Assembly (NCBI GenBank): GCA_964058805.1
Contig: CAXKVV010000678.1
Span: forward strand, 1-33,920
Direction: 5' to 3'
From: Schoenoplectus triqueter
Lineage: Eukaryota > Streptophyta > Magnoliopsida > Poales > Cyperaceae
DNA: 33,920 bases
The translations under genes and the position numbers were made by a program. Positions 33,290-33,920 of the stretch are shown here, piece by piece. Below the pieces are notes generated by a model. The model saw only the letters and a program-made list of their open reading frames with translations. It had not been told where the DNA came from and searched no databases. Within the stretch, counting starts at the first letter, position 1; each line of letters opens with the position of its first letter.

Positions 33290-33890
33290 ATGGTAATCTC
33301 TACTATAAAAATTGTATGTGTTAAATTTATTCATTATATCAGCATTTTCGTAATGACCGAAATACTTATAATTGAACGGTGCAGATCAATATTTAAAAAT
33401 TTTATGGTTCAGATTTTGATCAATGCCATTTTTTTTCTTCATTTCATTTTTTATTTTTTATCATGCATAAATGAGAGGTCTATAAACAAAATTTATCCAT
33501 CCAATAAATTATTTTTAAGTTTATTTAAAAAAGAAATTATCTATTATACAACTTTATTTTAAAAAAAAAATATTATCTTTGTATATAGTATCTTTATCTA
33601 TAGTATATCATAAAGAGTGTATAAACTGAATTTATATATTAATGTTATCATATGATATGTGACCGAAATACTCATATTTTAATTTATGATTGAGATTAAT
33701 TGATTTTATAAAAGTGATAGTTTAGATTTCAATTAAACTTATTTTTCTTCTCTATTCCATGTACTATTTTTTACCATACATTTATAAGGATGTCTAAAAA
33801 ATTATATATCAATAAGTTCTATTGTAAGAAAGAAAACTATGTATTTACAACCTTACTTAGAAATTTTTTATTATATTTTGTACATTATCT
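33290..33890. repeat. 306-bp direct repeat, two diverged copies
   Basis: GACCGAAATACT occurs at 33355 and 33661. Around it the two halves align in order (TTTATGGTTCAGATTT.., CTTCATTTC.., ATGCATAAATGAGAGGTCT versus TACATTTATAAGGATGTCT). Divergence is high. May continue beyond the window. Confidence 0.65.
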
Positions 33891-33920
33891 TTCATTAAAT
33901 AATGGATAATTTTATTTAAA

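Noticed and set aside
1..33920. CRISPR array, rRNA or tRNA genes
   Set aside because: No regularly spaced identical short repeats with unique spacers, and no cloverleaf or rRNA segments recognised.

Overview
This is a window of AT-rich nuclear DNA from a flowering plant, almost certainly a eudicot. The evidence is GT-AG spliced genes with short exons, a Ty1/copia retrotransposon with a tRNA-iMet-type primer site, Au-like SINE tails and Mutator-like elements. Only two host genes are convincing, both on the + strand. The first is the 3' part (last three exons, 1-2014) of an ArsB/NhaD-type transporter close to the silicon efflux transporter LSI2. The second is a complete eight-exon gene (21743-28245) for a triple KH-domain RNA-binding protein of 333 residues that reads as the orthologue of Arabidopsis BTR1. 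No rRNA, tRNA or CRISPR locus was recognised.

Layout. 1-2014: end of the LSI2-like gene. 2015-8328: intergenic AT-rich DNA with degenerate repeats and no gene I can support. 8329-17273: an old, decayed Ty1/copia element on the - strand with both LTRs, primer-binding site, polypurine tract and a gag-protease-integrase-RT-RNase H region full of stops and frameshifts. Two later insertions sit inside it: a 409-bp foldback MITE beside the polypurine tract (9031-9439), and a 1318-bp solo LTR in the reverse transcriptase (10748-12065), flanked by a perfect 5-bp duplication. 17274-18286: remnants and unassigned DNA. 18287-21283: a gene-capturing Mutator-like element (Pack-MULE type) with 235-bp inverted termini. 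It carries part of an LRR receptor kinase gene (LRRs, transmembrane segment, start of the kinase P-loop), itself split by a 1.3-kb PIF/Harbinger-like element. 21284-28245: promoter, leader and body of BTR1, with SINE tails in introns 1 and 2 and a 1.27-kb TIR element in intron 6. 29184-30552: a second Mutator-like element with a perfect 9-bp target duplication and a captured exon resembling the start of a GRF zinc finger. 30553-33920: very AT-rich DNA with a 192-bp tandem satellite (three copies) and a 306-bp direct repeat.

The most unusual pattern is that the two gene-capturing elements flank BTR1 on both sides. Their terminal repeats share the same internal layout: a CAC/CAT phrase at offsets 18, 48 and 77 from the tip in both. 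This suggests one Mutator-like family with phrase-repeated termini that picks up coding fragments. A second notable point is that the 3' splice site of BTR1 intron 2 appears to be built from the TTG-repeat tail of a SINE.

The host genes do not form a pathway together. LSI2-like proteins move silicic acid (or related metalloids) across membranes. BTR1 is a cytoplasmic RNA-binding protein. Everything between them is layered transposon history: copia insertion, then MITE and solo LTR inside it; MULE with captured LRR kinase, then a PIF-like element inside that.
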